Source: Bradyrhizobium zhanjiangense
GTDB lineage: Bacteria > Pseudomonadota > Alphaproteobacteria > Rhizobiales > Xanthobacteraceae
Assembly (NCBI RefSeq): GCF_004114935.1
Contig: NZ_CP022221.1
Coordinates: 7,213,001-7,277,000, forward strand
DNA: 64,000 nucleotides
Reading direction: 5' to 3'
Shown piece after piece: positions 43,126-52,054 of the stretch (position 1 is its first letter; every line of letters starts with the position of its first letter). The notes below the pieces were generated by a model. That model was not told the DNA's origin. It ran no database searches and saw only the letters and a list, made by a program, of their open reading frames with translations. The position numbers were made by a program, and so were the translations under genes.

Positions 43126-43356
43126 TCACTGCTCGCTCAAGAGTTTGACGAGCGGCACCGACAAAGCCTCAGCAATTCGAGCCATCGCCAAGAGGCTGGG
43201 GTTACGCCGCCCCCGCTCGATCCCGCCGATGTAGGTCAAGTCCAGGTCAGCTTCGAACGCCAGCTTCTCTTGGGTCATTCGACGCTGCTGGCGCATACGC
43301 CGGACATTCTTGCCAACAATGACGCGCCAATCGTGCATTGCACGATGGAGCATCAT
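43126..43356 (-). CDS. XRE-family helix-turn-helix regulator
   Basis: A 76-residue Cro/CI-like DNA-binding protein consisting of one HTH_3 domain (VRRMRQQRRMTQEKLAFEAD, then TYIGGIERGRRNPSL). The ATG at 43338 (MHDWRVIVG) is an alternative start and fits the usual length of this group. It is transcribed away from the gene at 43456, and a 20-bp palindrome lies immediately upstream of its own start, so it is probably an autorepressor controlling both directions. Confidence 0.88.
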   Translation of the reverse strand: MMLHRAMHDWRVIVGKNVRRMRQQRRMTQEKLAFEADLDLTYIGGIERGRRNPSLLAMARIAEALSVPLVKLLSEQ

Positions 43357-43362
43357 CGGGCA

Positions 43363-43382
43363 TATAGTCTCTAGGGACTATA
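43363..43382. promoter_or_regulatory. XRE operator candidate, 20-bp palindrome
   Basis: TATAGTCTCTAGGGACTATA is symmetric at 18 of 20 positions. It lies 7 bp from the XRE start and 74 bp from the start of the divergent GYF-domain gene. AGGG...CCCT symmetry continues to its right (to 43388). Confidence 0.6.
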
Positions 43383-43455
43383 TTCCCTATCAGCGAGATT
43401 TTGGGTCGAAGCGAGGGCGAATTCCAAAAGACTGCCTTGAAACAGGAAAGCCAAA

Positions 43456-44088
43456 ATGACTGAAGAACTGTCTGCACCACCCCCGCTGCCAAGCTTCGGA
43501 GACCCGAACAACCAGCCATCAACAGAGTGGTACTACGTGGCGAATGGCTCCCGGCAAGGACCTGTGCCCGCTTCGGCCATCAGAGAGCTATTGAAGAGGA
43601 AGGAGCTCAAGACTGACACGCAGGTTTGGCGGAAAGGCATGCCCGAATGGAAAAGCCTGCGTGAAAGCGATCTCGCGGAGTTTGTTGCAGCGGAGCCGCC
43701 CGCGATTTCGGCTCAGCACATCGGTAATGGTTACGTATGGACGCTGGCGCTCTTGCCTCTCGTTGTCGGTGTGATTGAGGCAGCCGTGAGCGCGAGCAAC
43801 CAGGAAGCTGCGGCTCGGTCCTTGATACTGGGATTTCCATATCACCCGAGCAAAGGGCTGCCGTTCCAGATACCCCTTCTCGTCAATGCTTTGCTCGGTT
43901 GGCTCGATGATCGGAAATTGAAGCAGGCCGGGTATGGTTCTCGGATAACGCGCGTCACTGCGGTGCTATTCCAACCCGTCTATCTGTTTTTAAGGGCGAA
44001 GCGCCTAAAGCAGCGGCCATACTACGCTGTCGCCTGGATCATCAGTTTTATTGCCGGCCTCCTGATATACGCTTCGGTCGAGGGATAG
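43456..44088 (+). CDS. GYF_2 (DUF4339) domain membrane protein
   Basis: A 210-residue protein. The N-terminal proline-rich stretch (APPPLPSFG) is followed by a GYF_2 domain (EWYYVANGSRQGPVPASAIR, TQVWRKGMPEWKSL) that probably binds proline-rich peptides. The C-terminal half has about three hydrophobic helices (WTLALLPLVVGVIEAAV, IPLLVNALLGWL, AVAWIISFIAGLLIYA). It faces the XRE gene across the palindromic operator and ends in a good hairpin terminator. Confidence 0.8.
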   Translation: MTEELSAPPPLPSFGDPNNQPSTEWYYVANGSRQGPVPASAIRELLKRKELKTDTQVWRKGMPEWKSLRESDLAEFVAAEPPAISAQHIGNGYVWTLALLPLVVGVIEAAVSASNQEAAARSLILGFPYHPSKGLPFQIPLLVNALLGWLDDRKLKQAGYGSRITRVTAVLFQPVYLFLRAKRLKQRPYYAVAWIISFIAGLLIYASVEG

Positions 44089-44101
44089 ACGTAACGCTGA
44101 T

Positions 44102-44130
44102 GCCGGGCTCCATCGCGAGCCCGGCCCTTT
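44102..44130 (+). terminator. Intrinsic terminator candidate
   Basis: GCCGGGCTC (44102) pairs with GAGCCCGGC (44117) around CATCGC, then CCTTT. It lies 13 bp after the stop of the GYF-domain gene. Confidence 0.65.
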
Positions 44131-44206
44131 CAATCAGCAACCATACATGGTCCATCGGAGAAGTTCGCCAAAGCCGTCAAACTCCGATCCACCAAGGACC
44201 TTCTCA

Positions 44207-44551
44207 ATGGGTCAGAAATCGGAACCTGCGGCATTCGAACAGGTCTATGTCGTCGGTCTGGACGACGATGGGAGACCGCTCGGCGCGCGGTTCACTATGC
44301 TAAGGGACAGTATCGTCTCCGCGGCCATGGATATCAAAAACTGCCGGGTTCTAATCCGACAGCCCGCCGAGGTGTGCGCAGTAGCCAGAAAACTGCCGAT
44401 AGGACATGTGTTTGGCTCGGGCAAGATGGTAACGTTGCTCCTGTCGAACATCCGCCGCGAGCTCTATGTGGCGATATTGGCGGCGGAACGACTTGCTGCC
44501 CAGCAAGACAACCTCCGGGTCGCGGGAGCGCTTCTTCGTACGATTCATTGA
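44207..44551 (+). CDS. Hypothetical protein, paralogue of the 42082 N-terminal domain
   Basis: A 114-residue protein (MGQKSEPAAFEQVYVVGLDD) that aligns over most of its length with the first ~95 residues of the protein at 42082: VGLDDDGRPLGARF against FGLDEDGKPRGARF, KLPIGHVFGSGK against KLPVGRLYASGK, and a shared NIRREL/PIRRDL helix. It lacks the PWWP-like extension. An AAGGACC ribosome-binding site precedes the ATG at 44207. The family is unassigned; the two copies suggest a domain that is adapted by C-terminal additions. Confidence 0.6.
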   Translation: MGQKSEPAAFEQVYVVGLDDDGRPLGARFTMLRDSIVSAAMDIKNCRVLIRQPAEVCAVARKLPIGHVFGSGKMVTLLLSNIRRELYVAILAAERLAAQQDNLRVAGALLRTIH

Positions 44552-44753
44552 GCGGGCCCGGTGGCCGCATATCTTTGCTGTCGTCCAGAATGCCGCTCAA
44601 CAACGCGTTCTCGACTGTTTTCGCGAAATTTAGCCGATCTGAATCGGCAATCTTTTCTGGGTGAGATAGCACCCGCTTTTCCGCACGAATGATCGCCTCA
44701 GGCGACCCTAATTTCTCAGACATATCGCCTGAGGAAAAAGGGAAAGATCATCC

Positions 44754-45227
44754 ATGCAGACCACCCAACAAGACAAAAGGCTCGCTACGCGCTTGTCGCC
44801 CGAACTCGCAGCGGCCATTCGCCCTGCAATGAAAGCAGCAACAAGACTGAGGCTGCGTGGCGGCCGGTTCGAAATCTACAACGTCGTGGAAGCGGTCTAT
44901 TCCGTCTATATCGATTGGAAGCATCGCAAAATCGCGAAGCGGTCAGCTCGCGCCCTCGCTGACCAGCTAGGCATCGCCCAGCGCAAAGGCATGACCTCGA
45001 TCCGCATTTTGATCGAGGCCGTTCTGCCTGACGCGGACCATAAGCAAAAGAGCCGGTGGGCACGAGCCCTGGAATACATCTACTCACAAGATGTCCCGGC
45101 CACTAGGCTGCGGCAATTCGCTCGACTACACGATGGATTGGCCGGATGTGCGCGAGCAGCCGTGGAGATCAAAAGGAAGCGGAGGCGGTCGCTTCGCGAT
45201 TATCCTGAGGGCGATTGGAGCGACTAA
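44754..45227 (+). CDS. Hypothetical basic protein, 157 aa
   Basis: A basic helical protein (MQTTQQDKRLATRLSPELAA) with RARALADQLGIAQRKGMTSIRIL-type helices, of which I see an HTH-like rhythm but no confident motif. The lysine- and arginine-rich tail (EIKRKRRRSLRDY) suggests nucleic-acid binding. A GGAAAAAGGGAAAG stretch lies upstream of the ATG. It is followed by a hairpin terminator. Function unknown. Confidence 0.6.
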   Translation: MQTTQQDKRLATRLSPELAAAIRPAMKAATRLRLRGGRFEIYNVVEAVYSVYIDWKHRKIAKRSARALADQLGIAQRKGMTSIRILIEAVLPDADHKQKSRWARALEYIYSQDVPATRLRQFARLHDGLAGCARAAVEIKRKRRRSLRDYPEGDWSD

Positions 45228-45249
45228 GCGGAGACCTACCTCATGCAAG

Positions 45250-45278
45250 CGGGGCGGTCCATCGATCCGCCCCGTTGC
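45250..45278 (+). terminator. Hairpin terminator candidate
   Basis: CGGGGCGG (45250) pairs with CCGCCCCG (45267) around a 9-nt loop, 22 bp after the preceding stop; a short TTG follows. Confidence 0.5.
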
Positions 45279-45380
45279 CGCACGGCTACTGCTAGACAGA
45301 AACGGGGATAGTGCATCACTCGAAAATACACTTAGGCTCTGCTCAGGGTTTGCCGTTCGCAATGCACGACCGATTGGCGA

Positions 45381-47339
45381 TCAAACGGAAGCTACCGTGC
45401 CTCGTCGGCCGCGGACATTGCCAACACGAACCACGAACCTCTTTTCGAGCGATGATGGTATGAATTTTGTTCTCCGCATAAAGAGATCCACGACGCTGGT
45501 GTTCTGCCGCCACGAAAACACGCGTTGTGGGACCATCAAGGTCAGATAGTTTCTCGCGCGGGACATTGCCACGTACAACAGCCGCCGCTCTTCCTCCATT
45601 TCCTCACCGGCCCTAGCACGCGAGGACGGAATGCAACCATCGATGGCGTTCAAGATGTAAACCGAATCCCACTCCTGGCCTTTGGCAGAATGTATCGTGG
45701 AAAGTACAAGCTGATCATCCGCGGATTGCTCGCGGGTGGGGCCTGCGCAAATCGTGCTTTCAGGCGGTTCAAGGGTAACCTCGACTAGAAACTGCTCCCG
45801 CGAGCGATAGGCAGCCGCGACGATACATAGCTGCTGGAGATCCGCAGTACGAAGTTGAACGTTATCGTGCTTCATTATGGGGATGTACCACGCAACCAAC
45901 TCTCGCAGACCGGCCTTCCAGTTCCCTTGTCGGAGACGCTTGATAAGCCGCACAAACGCCTTCCAGTGATGATAGTCGCAACCAGGGGGCCTATCCGCCT
46001 GTCGCAATGAGCCGCCGGATCTCTCGCGAAGCCGGTTAATGAGTCGCATGGCCGCGCTGGGTCCGATGCCCGACAACAGTTTAAAGGTGCGCAGTGCGGC
46101 AACCTCGTCGCGCGAGTTCTCCAACCAACGCAGAACGCTCAGCACGTCTTTGACGTGAGCGGCCTCCAAGAACTTGATACCACCCCATTTTTGAAATGGT
46201 ATTTTTCGCTTCGCGAGTTCGATTTCGAGCTTTTGGCTGTGGTGTGACGACCGCATCAGGACGGCTTGCGATCTAAAGGGTATGCCTCCTTCTTTCGCAC
46301 GGAGAACACTCTCGGCAATATATCGAGCTTGCTCGGCGTCATCCTGAACGAGCCGTAGCTCAGGTTTGCCAAAATCGGGACGGCTCGACCACAGCTTCTT
46401 ACGATATGCTTGCTCCGACAGGTTGATGACCGAATTGCAGGCCCGGAGGATTCGGTTCGTGGACCGATAATTTTCCTCCAGATCAATCACGCGCACGTTG
46501 CGAAATAGATTAGGAAATTCGCGGATGTTCTCGACCGTGGCAGCCCGGAACGAGTAAATGGCCTGGGCATCATCACCGACAACAGTGACACCTCGCCCGG
46601 TTGGCTTCAGGACGACTAGGATTGCCGCTTGTAGGCGATTGGTGTCCTGATATTCATCGACTAGAACGTGACGGAAGCGGGCCTTTAGTTGTTCGGCAAC
46701 TTGGGGGCACTTCAGCAAGCGCAGCCAGTACACCAGCAGATCATCGTAGTCGAGTACGTTCTGCTCGCGTTTGGCACGCTTATACTCCCGGAACAACTTC
46801 ACAAATTGAGCAAGCTGCCCTTTGTAAGTAGAGAACTTGGTTCGTAGGACCTGCTTCAACGTCAGCCGCGCGTTGGTCCTATAGGAGTGGATGTCAAGGC
46901 AAATGTCCTTATCGGGAAAGTGGACCTCTGACGAAGAAAGGCAGAGCTTCTGCCGAACCATTTCCATCAGGTCTGCACTGTCGCCCCGGTCCTTGATCGT
47001 GAAATTTGGCAGTAGCCCGACATCCTGCGCAAACTCTCTGATCAGCCGCGCACCCACCGCGTGAAAAGTACCCGACCATGTAATCTCAACCGGTCTTGCG
47101 AGAGCCAGTCCCGCGATTTTGGTTGCACGATTGGCCATCTGCTGAGCGGCCTTTCGGGTGAAGGTAAGCAAGAGTATCTCGTCTGGACTCGCGCCATTCT
47201 CAATGAGATGGGCCACTCGATTCGACAGAGTTTCCGTTTTGCCAGTTCCTGCGCCAGCGATAATCAGAAGCGGTCTGGATCCGTGCTGTACTGCCGCACG
47301 CTGCTGCTTGTTCAATTCACTGAGAGCCTTGGTTGCCAT
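45381..47339 (-). CDS. UvrD/Rep-family ATP-dependent DNA helicase
   Basis: A superfamily 1A helicase of about 652 aa: LNKQQRAAVQHG, Walker A IAGAGTGKTET, motif Ia LTFTRKAAQQM, motif II VDEYQDTN, motif III VVGDDAQAIYSF, motif IV ENYRSTNRIL, motif V STIHSAKGQEWD and motif VI RLLYVAMSRARNYL. I set the start at 47339 (MATKALSEL) because GTGAGGATAAC precedes it; the open frame reaches 47411. Helicases of this type unwind DNA during repair and are recruited by rolling-circle Rep proteins. It shares strand and neighbourhood with the HUH-type gene at 47999. Confidence 0.9.
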   Translation of the reverse strand: MATKALSELNKQQRAAVQHGSRPLLIIAGAGTGKTETLSNRVAHLIENGASPDEILLLTFTRKAAQQMANRATKIAGLALARPVEITWSGTFHAVGARLIREFAQDVGLLPNFTIKDRGDSADLMEMVRQKLCLSSSEVHFPDKDICLDIHSYRTNARLTLKQVLRTKFSTYKGQLAQFVKLFREYKRAKREQNVLDYDDLLVYWLRLLKCPQVAEQLKARFRHVLVDEYQDTNRLQAAILVVLKPTGRGVTVVGDDAQAIYSFRAATVENIREFPNLFRNVRVIDLEENYRSTNRILRACNSVINLSEQAYRKKLWSSRPDFGKPELRLVQDDAEQARYIAESVLRAKEGGIPFRSQAVLMRSSHHSQKLEIELAKRKIPFQKWGGIKFLEAAHVKDVLSVLRWLENSRDEVAALRTFKLLSGIGPSAAMRLINRLRERSGGSLRQADRPPGCDYHHWKAFVRLIKRLRQGNWKAGLRELVAWYIPIMKHDNVQLRTADLQQLCIVAAAYRSREQFLVEVTLEPPESTICAGPTREQSADDQLVLSTIHSAKGQEWDSVYILNAIDGCIPSSRARAGEEMEEERRLLYVAMSRARNYLTLMVPQRVFSWRQNTSVVDLFMRRTKFIPSSLEKRFVVRVGNVRGRRGTVASV

Positions 47340-47557
47340 GTTATCCTCACGAGCATTCACTAGCCTTCTCTTTACAAGTGCCTTCGCGAGAAGCGGCGAA
47401 TGCTCATTCATTGACGCACCGGAGCTGCTAAAGAGCTACAACGAGCAAGCCACCAGCGATAAGAGCCGCGTAGTCCTGCGCGATGCATCAGTGCCACGAT
47501 GTTCTGAGCCTAGACCCCGCCTAACGGGCCGCAGAACTTGAGTCCCTACATAGAAGA

Positions 47558-47576
47558 CCCCACCGTTCTGGCGGGG
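47558..47576 (-). terminator. Hairpin terminator candidate downstream of the 47626 gene
   Basis: On the minus strand CCCCGCC pairs with GGTGGGG around AGAAC, followed by TCTTCT. It lies about 50 bp after the stop of the minus-strand gene ending at 47626. Confidence 0.45.
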
Positions 47577-47625
47577 CTCTCATCCGTTGCACGATCAAGT
47601 AACGCAGTTCATTAGCTTGAGCCTG

Positions 47626-47937
47626 CTACTTGGCCCCTCCCTGCTCAAGCGCCGCTCGCGCGACCCGGATCATAGCCAGCAGGTCCACCACCCGGGACAT
47701 AGAGCCGGTAAGGCTCGCGTCTAGGTGATCGAGCAGAACGGCATCTCTATCGACCTCGTGGCCGACGGAAGCCAAAGGTGGCGGCGCGACATAAATGGCA
47801 TCGTTCCAACCCTCGACGAACGCGCTCAGCCGACCCAAGTCCGACAGCAGCCCTGAGATAGATTCGACAAACTTCGGTCCGTCGAGGCCGCCGCGAGCAG
47901 TGCTATACTTTTCCGTTTCGATGTGATCTTCACCCAT
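47626..47937 (-). CDS. Hypothetical protein, 103 aa
   Basis: An acidic helical protein (MGEDHIETEKYSTARGGLDG) with no recognised motif. It lies 61 bp downstream of the candidate HUH Rep gene on the same strand, so it could be a co-transcribed accessory gene of a replication module. Function unknown. Confidence 0.5.
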   Translation of the reverse strand: MGEDHIETEKYSTARGGLDGPKFVESISGLLSDLGRLSAFVEGWNDAIYVAPPPLASVGHEVDRDAVLLDHLDASLTGSMSRVVDLLAMIRVARAALEQGGAK

Positions 47938-47998
47938 TTGTTCCTCTTGTCACGACAATCACGTTGCGAATGGCGTGGCTTTGCCACGCAGGAACCAT

Positions 47999-49009
47999 TT
48001 ACAACATGGATGTCGGAGACGCTGCGGAAGGCAGAACTGCGAGATTCGTTGCGAAAAGTGGCGTCCATCGCCGCGCCATGGCGACCCGTCTGCGCTTTCT
48101 TTCGATTGGGCCGGGGACGCAGCTTCGGAGCGCAGTGTCATCCCTCAAGGCGAGCCGCTTGACAGTTTTGAGAAGCTTTGCACCCTCACCGCCAGCAACG
48201 GCGAGCTTATCAAGGTGAAGATGCTTCATCGCTTGGAAAATTACGATCCTATCTCCGTGCCGCAGATCCTCCTTGCCCTGTTTGAACTGCTGCACAACCG
48301 CACCACTAGCGTCGGTGATCGGCCTCCCCAATTGATCCTTTTTAGCGCACACCGAGAGTCGATAACCTTTGCACGGCGATTTCAGCAAATAGGCCACATG
48401 CCTAGGCAGCCGACCCTGTTTGATTTTGCGGATGTGAGTAGCGCGCAGACCATCGGCGATTGCGCTATAGTAGCCCGCGCGCACTAGCTTTCGCAGCCGC
48501 TTCTTTAGCTCCTTACGCGAAACACCCCAGACGAGGGCATGCAGGTGCCAGAACATGCACCGCTTCCCGTTGTACCGCACGCCGTGCTGCAGATCGACGA
48601 AGTAGGCAGGCTCGATCATCCCAATAAAGGAATATACTCGTAAGCCATACTTCAGCCGGTTCTTGATGAGCTCCAGGTCGTCTGCGGTCAGCCGATCTTC
48701 GGGCGATCTCGCGCACCGCACATCCATAAGGGAGACAAAAAATACATCCTGGTTGTGCGTTGAGCCATCCCCACCGTCACAGAACAATTGCGACAACAGC
48801 CCACTCACAACTTCGCCCCACCTTCTACGTGAGAACGAATTTACGGCCAGCAGGTCATATTTGAACTTTGGTTTAGGCAGCTCTGGGTCTCCGCGGGACA
48901 ACGTGTGGCGGCTGCGAGCTTTCTCAAAAGCACGCCGCAGGGCTGAATGCTGACGCGACTGCCAATAATCGATCCTAGTGTTGGAATAGAAGTCCATGAC
49001 CATCTCCAA
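47999..49009 (-). CDS. Candidate HUH-type rolling-circle replication protein
   Basis: A 336-residue protein. Three Rep-like motifs are in order: motif 1-like VFFVSLMDVRC (~89-99), motif 2 CMFWHLHALVWG with His155-x-His157, and motif 3-like RHVAYLLKSPCKGY, with Tyr207 and Lys210 as candidate nicking Tyr and partner. HUH proteins nick DNA at a fixed site and stay bound through the tyrosine, starting rolling-circle replication or transfer. The C-terminus is basic (ERKRRRVAMARRW). A UvrD-type helicase is encoded nearby on the same strand. A start at 48997 is possible. No oriented nick site was identified. Confidence 0.55.
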   Translation of the reverse strand: MEMVMDFYSNTRIDYWQSRQHSALRRAFEKARSRHTLSRGDPELPKPKFKYDLLAVNSFSRRRWGEVVSGLLSQLFCDGGDGSTHNQDVFFVSLMDVRCARSPEDRLTADDLELIKNRLKYGLRVYSFIGMIEPAYFVDLQHGVRYNGKRCMFWHLHALVWGVSRKELKKRLRKLVRAGYYSAIADGLRATHIRKIKQGRLPRHVAYLLKSPCKGYRLSVCAKKDQLGRPITDASGAVVQQFKQGKEDLRHGDRIVIFQAMKHLHLDKLAVAGGEGAKLLKTVKRLALRDDTALRSCVPGPIERKRRRVAMARRWTPLFATNLAVLPSAASPTSML

Positions 49010-49187
49010 TGATGTACTGGATATGCTTTACAAGTATCGCGTCACGCAATTCTCGTCGTTGGTGGCTCAAACTGTCCAGTTGCAGCCTGTAGAGCGTCAG
49101 TTGGTCGATTGGTGTGTTCAAGCAGCAGCAGCGAGAAGGCAGGGGGAAAGTGCGACAAAACCAAAGGAGCACGTCCAGTCGCACTGA
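48996..49187 (+). CDS. Possible small protein, 63 aa
   Basis: A 63-residue helical frame (MTISNDVLDMLYKYRVTQFS) divergent from the Rep-like gene and overlapping its start by 14 bp. The amino-acid pattern looks protein-like, but an opposite-strand frame also spans the region. Low certainty. Confidence 0.3.
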   Translation: MTISNDVLDMLYKYRVTQFSSLVAQTVQLQPVERQLVDWCVQAAAARRQGESATKPKEHVQSH

Positions 49188-49325
49188 TATCCAATAGCTC
49201 GGCCGTGCAATCCGTGCTCCTGCGGAGCTTTAATTCAATTTCTCAGTGTGTAAATCTGCGACTGACTCGGATCGCCTTGTGTGAAAGGAACGAATCGTTG
49301 CACGGATCGCACACCTGAATAGGCA

Positions 49326-50144
49326 GTGGGTCGTGTTGTGCCAAAAACCGGCATCTCGCAGCGCTTCAATCCGAAAGACGCAATCGCCGTCCTCACCGGG
49401 GGTCGACGGGAGCATTTTGGGAAGGAACGCGAAACGGCCCTGGTCGGGTTTATCGCTTGGATGTGCTACCCTAACAACCCGAAGGTCATTGCGGCCGCCC
49501 AGGCAATCGGCGCTGCAAATTATCTTCTTAACTCAAAGGGCGACACGAGGCTACCACGATCCAATCCTCACTTTTCGCAAGCCACCTTCGCATCGACCTT
49601 GATCGATTATCCCCTGGATGCCTCTTTCAAAGAGTTGGATTTAGAGTTCGACGATCTCCAAAACATAACCGAGATTGTGAATTTTTTCATGAGTTGTCCG
49701 GATGAGCAAAAGCCCTCTCTCCTTAAAGCAATCTACTTCATCGACGAAGGCGGGTTTGTCCCGAGCGACGTTCGACCCGAGGAGAGAAGGAAGTATAAGC
49801 GATCAGCCGCTACGTTGAAAAATAGCTGGCGAAAGCTTGCTGTTGCCGCTCCATTCATTTGGGCCGCTAGCCTTGATGATTTCAAGATCATTTTCGATTT
49901 GTCGCCCGCGTCACCAACAATGGTAAAGGCAAGCAGCAAGCTATTATCTCACCGCAGCGCACTTCTAGATTTTTTTGGCAACGCAAAATTTTGCCAGGAG
50001 CAGTTGCTCAGTCGTTTTTCTCCCAGGACCTTCCAGTTCATCACGTTTCCATCGAGCGTCCAATCGCAGCCAGTTCAGAGCGAGGCACTTGATAAAGCCG
50101 GAATTGAGCTAATCAGGACCTACCGTGCTCCCAAGTGGAGCTAG
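49326..50144 (+). CDS. Hypothetical protein, 272 aa
   Basis: A soluble protein of 272 aa (VGRVVPKTGISQRF start; TTG or GTG-type initiation) that I cannot assign. It contains ALVGFIAWMCYPNNPKVIAA and a middle segment LEFDDLQNITEIVNFF, with mixed alpha/beta character and no catalytic motif. Third positions are less GC-rich than in core genes. It precedes the DUF927 gene by about 120 bp on the same strand. Confidence 0.55.
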   Translation: MGRVVPKTGISQRFNPKDAIAVLTGGRREHFGKERETALVGFIAWMCYPNNPKVIAAAQAIGAANYLLNSKGDTRLPRSNPHFSQATFASTLIDYPLDASFKELDLEFDDLQNITEIVNFFMSCPDEQKPSLLKAIYFIDEGGFVPSDVRPEERRKYKRSAATLKNSWRKLAVAAPFIWAASLDDFKIIFDLSPASPTMVKASSKLLSHRSALLDFFGNAKFCQEQLLSRFSPRTFQFITFPSSVQSQPVQSEALDKAGIELIRTYRAPKWS

Positions 50145-50261
50145 GGTAAAAAGCTGTTAGCATAGGCTAGCCTACTGTCAGACGATTACATCGCGTCTCT
50201 AAACGCTATAGATGGACGGCCTCAAGGCGTGTGCATTCCGTGCACGCACAGGAGGCAGGCA

Positions 50262-51863
50262 ATGCCCGTTTTGAAAAAGACTGCACTTATCGAGGACCTA
50301 TCAGACAATCAGTTCGTTCAACGCTATTCTTTCACGCGCGAAGATGGCGCCGAGGGTTCAATTGAACTGAGGCCTGCGGAAGCAGACAAGTGGACCACCT
50401 TCCGCGATCAACTTCGGAACAGGAACGCTCATCCCTCTTTGCTCATCAAGCCTACGATCGAGGCTGCGGCGGCATCGGAACCAGAAAAGCGATCCGCATA
50501 CGCCGCCACTACCGGTTGGCGCCCCGGCTATAAGACGTTTGTGCTGGCAGATCGGGCCATTGGCGCCAACACGAAGAACATCTGCGGCTTGCCGCCTGAT
50601 GCGTATCGGCCGCAACCGCGAGGTACATCCAAGGCTTGGCTCAGGTCGGTCGGAATGCTCGCCAGGAAGTCGTCGGGCATGATGCTGACCACGTGCTGCT
50701 CATTTGCGGCGCCCCTCTTGCGCATCGCTAACGAGCAGTCGTTCGGATTTTGTCTCGCAGGGAAAACCGGAGGTGGAAAGACGACAGCTACCTTAGTCGG
50801 CTCGTCAGTTGGTGGGGCCGGACAGATCGACCAGTTACTCACTTGGAACGCAACATTGGCTGGCCTTGAGCCAGCCCTGCGCTCATATAATGACTGCCTG
50901 ATGGTCGTCGACGATCTAAACAAGATGCCAGTCGCATCTGAGAAGGAAAAGTATCACAGTACAAACAATTTCGCCCACAATCTTGGCACAGGCTCGACCA
51001 AGCTACGCAGCCCCGCGTTCGACGACGGTTCGGACAATGGCGAGCAATACCGGGTGATTTCGCTCACATCAGCGGAGACTACAATAGCGGAGCTTGCGGC
51101 CAAGTGCGGCGAGCAAAGAGGCGGTGATGCTCGCCGCCTAATCGACGTGCCCATTTATTTGGACGGTCTCGATCACATATTTGATCGAGTGCCAAACGCT
51201 GGTCAGCTCAGCCAATCAGAATTGCAGCAACTGTTTTCGGCGGTTCACACCGCGTGCGCCCAAGAGCACGGCGAAATCTTCGCACAGTATGTTAGGTTTC
51301 TGATCAGGTCTCGGTCAGAGCTCCCGGATAAGATAGTCAAGCACATGAAGCGGTTTAGGGCGAATGCTACCGGCGGGACAGATGGCATCGTGTACGCCGA
51401 CATCATACGAAAGTTCGGTCTGGTTTACGCGGGCGGCTCACTTGCTATCGAAGGCGTTGGCCTTCCCTGGAAAAGGGCAGAACTCTTGTACGCAGTCGCA
51501 AAATGCTGCGACGTGGCTCTCGATACGCTTTCAACTGAACAGCGAACCCTTGAGGCCGGCTGGAAATTGCTCAAGGCCCGGCTGATGAGCTTACCAAGGG
51601 CTTCGACGGTCGAGCGGAGTGAGTATTCTTCGATTGATGGGTACGTTGAGCAAAAGCCAGATCGGTACCGCTGCGTGATCAAGAACGACAAGTTCAACCG
51701 TATGTTCAGCAACCCTTTGCAGCGCAAGATGGTGATGGATAAGTTGGCGCGGCTCGGCTGGATCACTCTCTCGAGGTCGCAAGAGAACCAAGGTCAATTC
51801 ATTTGGCCAGATGGCGTCCGCAGGCGATCTTTAGAAATTAACTGGCGGCGCCGAACTTCGTGA
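50262..51863 (+). CDS. DUF927 domain protein (primase-helicase-like ATPase)
   Basis: A 533-residue protein with the DUF927 P-loop core: FCLAGKTGGGKTTATLVGS is the Walker A region, CLMVVDDLNKMP a Walker-B-like strand, and GGDARRLIDVP a later conserved piece. DUF927 is related to DNA-replication primase-helicases of mobile elements. A clear AGGAGG lies 8 nt before the ATG at 50262. It is the largest backbone gene near the integrase end and is probably part of the replication or stabilisation functions of the island. Confidence 0.82.
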   Translation: MPVLKKTALIEDLSDNQFVQRYSFTREDGAEGSIELRPAEADKWTTFRDQLRNRNAHPSLLIKPTIEAAAASEPEKRSAYAATTGWRPGYKTFVLADRAIGANTKNICGLPPDAYRPQPRGTSKAWLRSVGMLARKSSGMMLTTCCSFAAPLLRIANEQSFGFCLAGKTGGGKTTATLVGSSVGGAGQIDQLLTWNATLAGLEPALRSYNDCLMVVDDLNKMPVASEKEKYHSTNNFAHNLGTGSTKLRSPAFDDGSDNGEQYRVISLTSAETTIAELAAKCGEQRGGDARRLIDVPIYLDGLDHIFDRVPNAGQLSQSELQQLFSAVHTACAQEHGEIFAQYVRFLIRSRSELPDKIVKHMKRFRANATGGTDGIVYADIIRKFGLVYAGGSLAIEGVGLPWKRAELLYAVAKCCDVALDTLSTEQRTLEAGWKLLKARLMSLPRASTVERSEYSSIDGYVEQKPDRYRCVIKNDKFNRMFSNPLQRKMVMDKLARLGWITLSRSQENQGQFIWPDGVRRRSLEINWRRRTS

Positions 51864-52054
51864 TCAACGAGAAAGGTGGGGACGCGGCTTGGTGGCGAAA
51901 TCTTGCCGCCCGGCTTTGACTTCACCGCTCTTCTCATGTATGTTCTTGACAACACACGGTTATATCCGGTGTCACGCTTCTTCTCCTTCCACTCAGTCTC
52001 TAAGACGAGTCACGTGAAACAATCGCCGCTGGTACCGGCGACTGGCACGTCAAA

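Noticed and set aside
48200..48216. GAGCTTATCAAGG inside the HUH Rep-like gene, resembling CCTTATCAGT.
   Set aside because: Inside a coding region, with mismatched arm and no partner.
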